From Rhodobacteraceae bacterium EL53 (GTDB taxonomy: Bacteria; Pseudomonadota; Alphaproteobacteria; Rhodobacterales; Rhodobacteraceae), in NCBI GenBank assembly GCA_900313015.1, contig OMPR01000004.1, positions 1-64,000 on the forward strand: a stretch of 64,000 bases of DNA. Direction: 5' to 3'. Under the pieces are notes generated by a model. The model saw nothing but the letters and a program-made list of their open reading frames with translations. It was not told where the DNA came from and did no database searches. Positions 63,776-64,000 of the stretch are shown here, one piece after another; the first letter of the stretch is position 1, and each line of letters begins with the position of its first letter. The position numbers and the translations under genes were made by a program.

Positions 63776-64000
63776 GTGTATTTCGAGATGGGCGCAGATG
63801 GGCAAGCCAAGGTCTTTAGCATTTTGAAAGTGTTGAACTTTCTAAGCCTTACTCTTGCTGCGATGATTGGGTTGACGGCGTGTTCGGTTCAGGCCCCTCA
63901 ATCAGGAGCGACGCTGTACCGGGAGAACTGTCAGGTTTGTCATGGGCGTACAGGGGCAGGAGACGGACCGAATGCTGGTGACCTGCCGATTGCGCCCGCT
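63776..64000 (+). CDS. c-type cytochrome lipoprotein, 3' truncated
   Basis: The frame runs from GTG 63776 (SD GGAGGT at -8) to the window end. The first ~36 residues form a lipoprotein-like signal (LSLTLAAMIGLTAC, lipobox Cys); heme-binding CXXCH follows as ENCQVCHGRTGAGDG. A single small cytochrome c is likely, membrane-tethered on the periplasmic side. The rest is outside the window, so length and partner are unknown. Confidence 0.75.
   Translation, partial: MYFEMGADGQAKVFSILKVLNFLSLTLAAMIGLTACSVQAPQSGATLYRENCQVCHGRTGAGDGPNAGDLPIAPA

Noticed and set aside
1-64000. CRISPR arrays
   Set aside because: No evenly spaced short identical repeats and no cas-like genes were seen.

Overview
The window looks like a chromosome segment of a marine Rhodobacteraceae (Roseobacter-group alphaproteobacterium). 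The evidence is the alphaproteobacterial flagellar cluster with motE and two fliL-type genes, a DctPQM TRAP transporter beside a fused 5-oxoprolinase, tandem GFA-fold genes in a gltD...gltB locus, and moderately high GC with SD-led, closely packed operons. This is inference from gene content; no database search was run.

Layout. (1) 1-6.5 kb: the 3' part of a giant cadherin/VCBS-repeat surface protein. (2) 6.8-9.15 kb: an IS3-family element lying against a decayed tyrosine integrase. (3) 9.18-33.07 kb: a ~24 kb genomic island bounded by a 15-bp repeat of the tRNA-Leu(CAG) 3' end, with a frameshifted integrase next to the tRNA. The island carries a compact DNA-polymerase-A-like ORF interrupted by one stop codon. 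It also carries a LysR-controlled catabolic/transport operon (DUF1445 D-glutamate cyclase family, DctPQM, 5-oxoprolinase, DUF2848), SnoaL- and GFA-type proteins, and a class III nucleotide cyclase with a TPR-like C-terminus. A second IS3-type element, a phospholipase D-type protein and a DHA2 MFS exporter complete it. Several island genes are broken, and short degenerate repeats fill the gaps. (4) 33-43 kb: core chromosome, with tRNA-Leu, an NDUFA9-type NAD-binding protein, uppP, and gltD and gltB separated by a secreted protein and two GFA proteins. (5) 43-62.3 kb: flagellar genes in four blocks: fliI(-); flgB-flgC-fliE-fliQ-flgF-flgG-flgA-flgH-fliL2(+); fliL-orf-motE-motA-AMIN/TPR protein-lytic transglycosylase-flhA-fliR-flhB-fliJ-like(-); and fliF-fliH-fliN-fliP(+). 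(6) 62.4-64 kb: a CPA2 antiporter and the start of a c-type cytochrome lipoprotein.

How the parts fit. The flagellar blocks encode the MS ring, the export gate and ATPase, rod and L-ring parts, a switch protein and the stator MotA; motB, fliM, fliG, hook and filament genes are not in the window. The TRAP operon reads as uptake and breakdown of glutamate or 5-oxoproline (or a related lactam). The most interesting leads are the tandem, decaying tRNA-Leu island(s), the polymerase-like gene next to an AT-rich TAACC-repeat segment, the DUF1445/5-oxoprolinase pathway, and the AMIN/TPR protein inside the motor operon.
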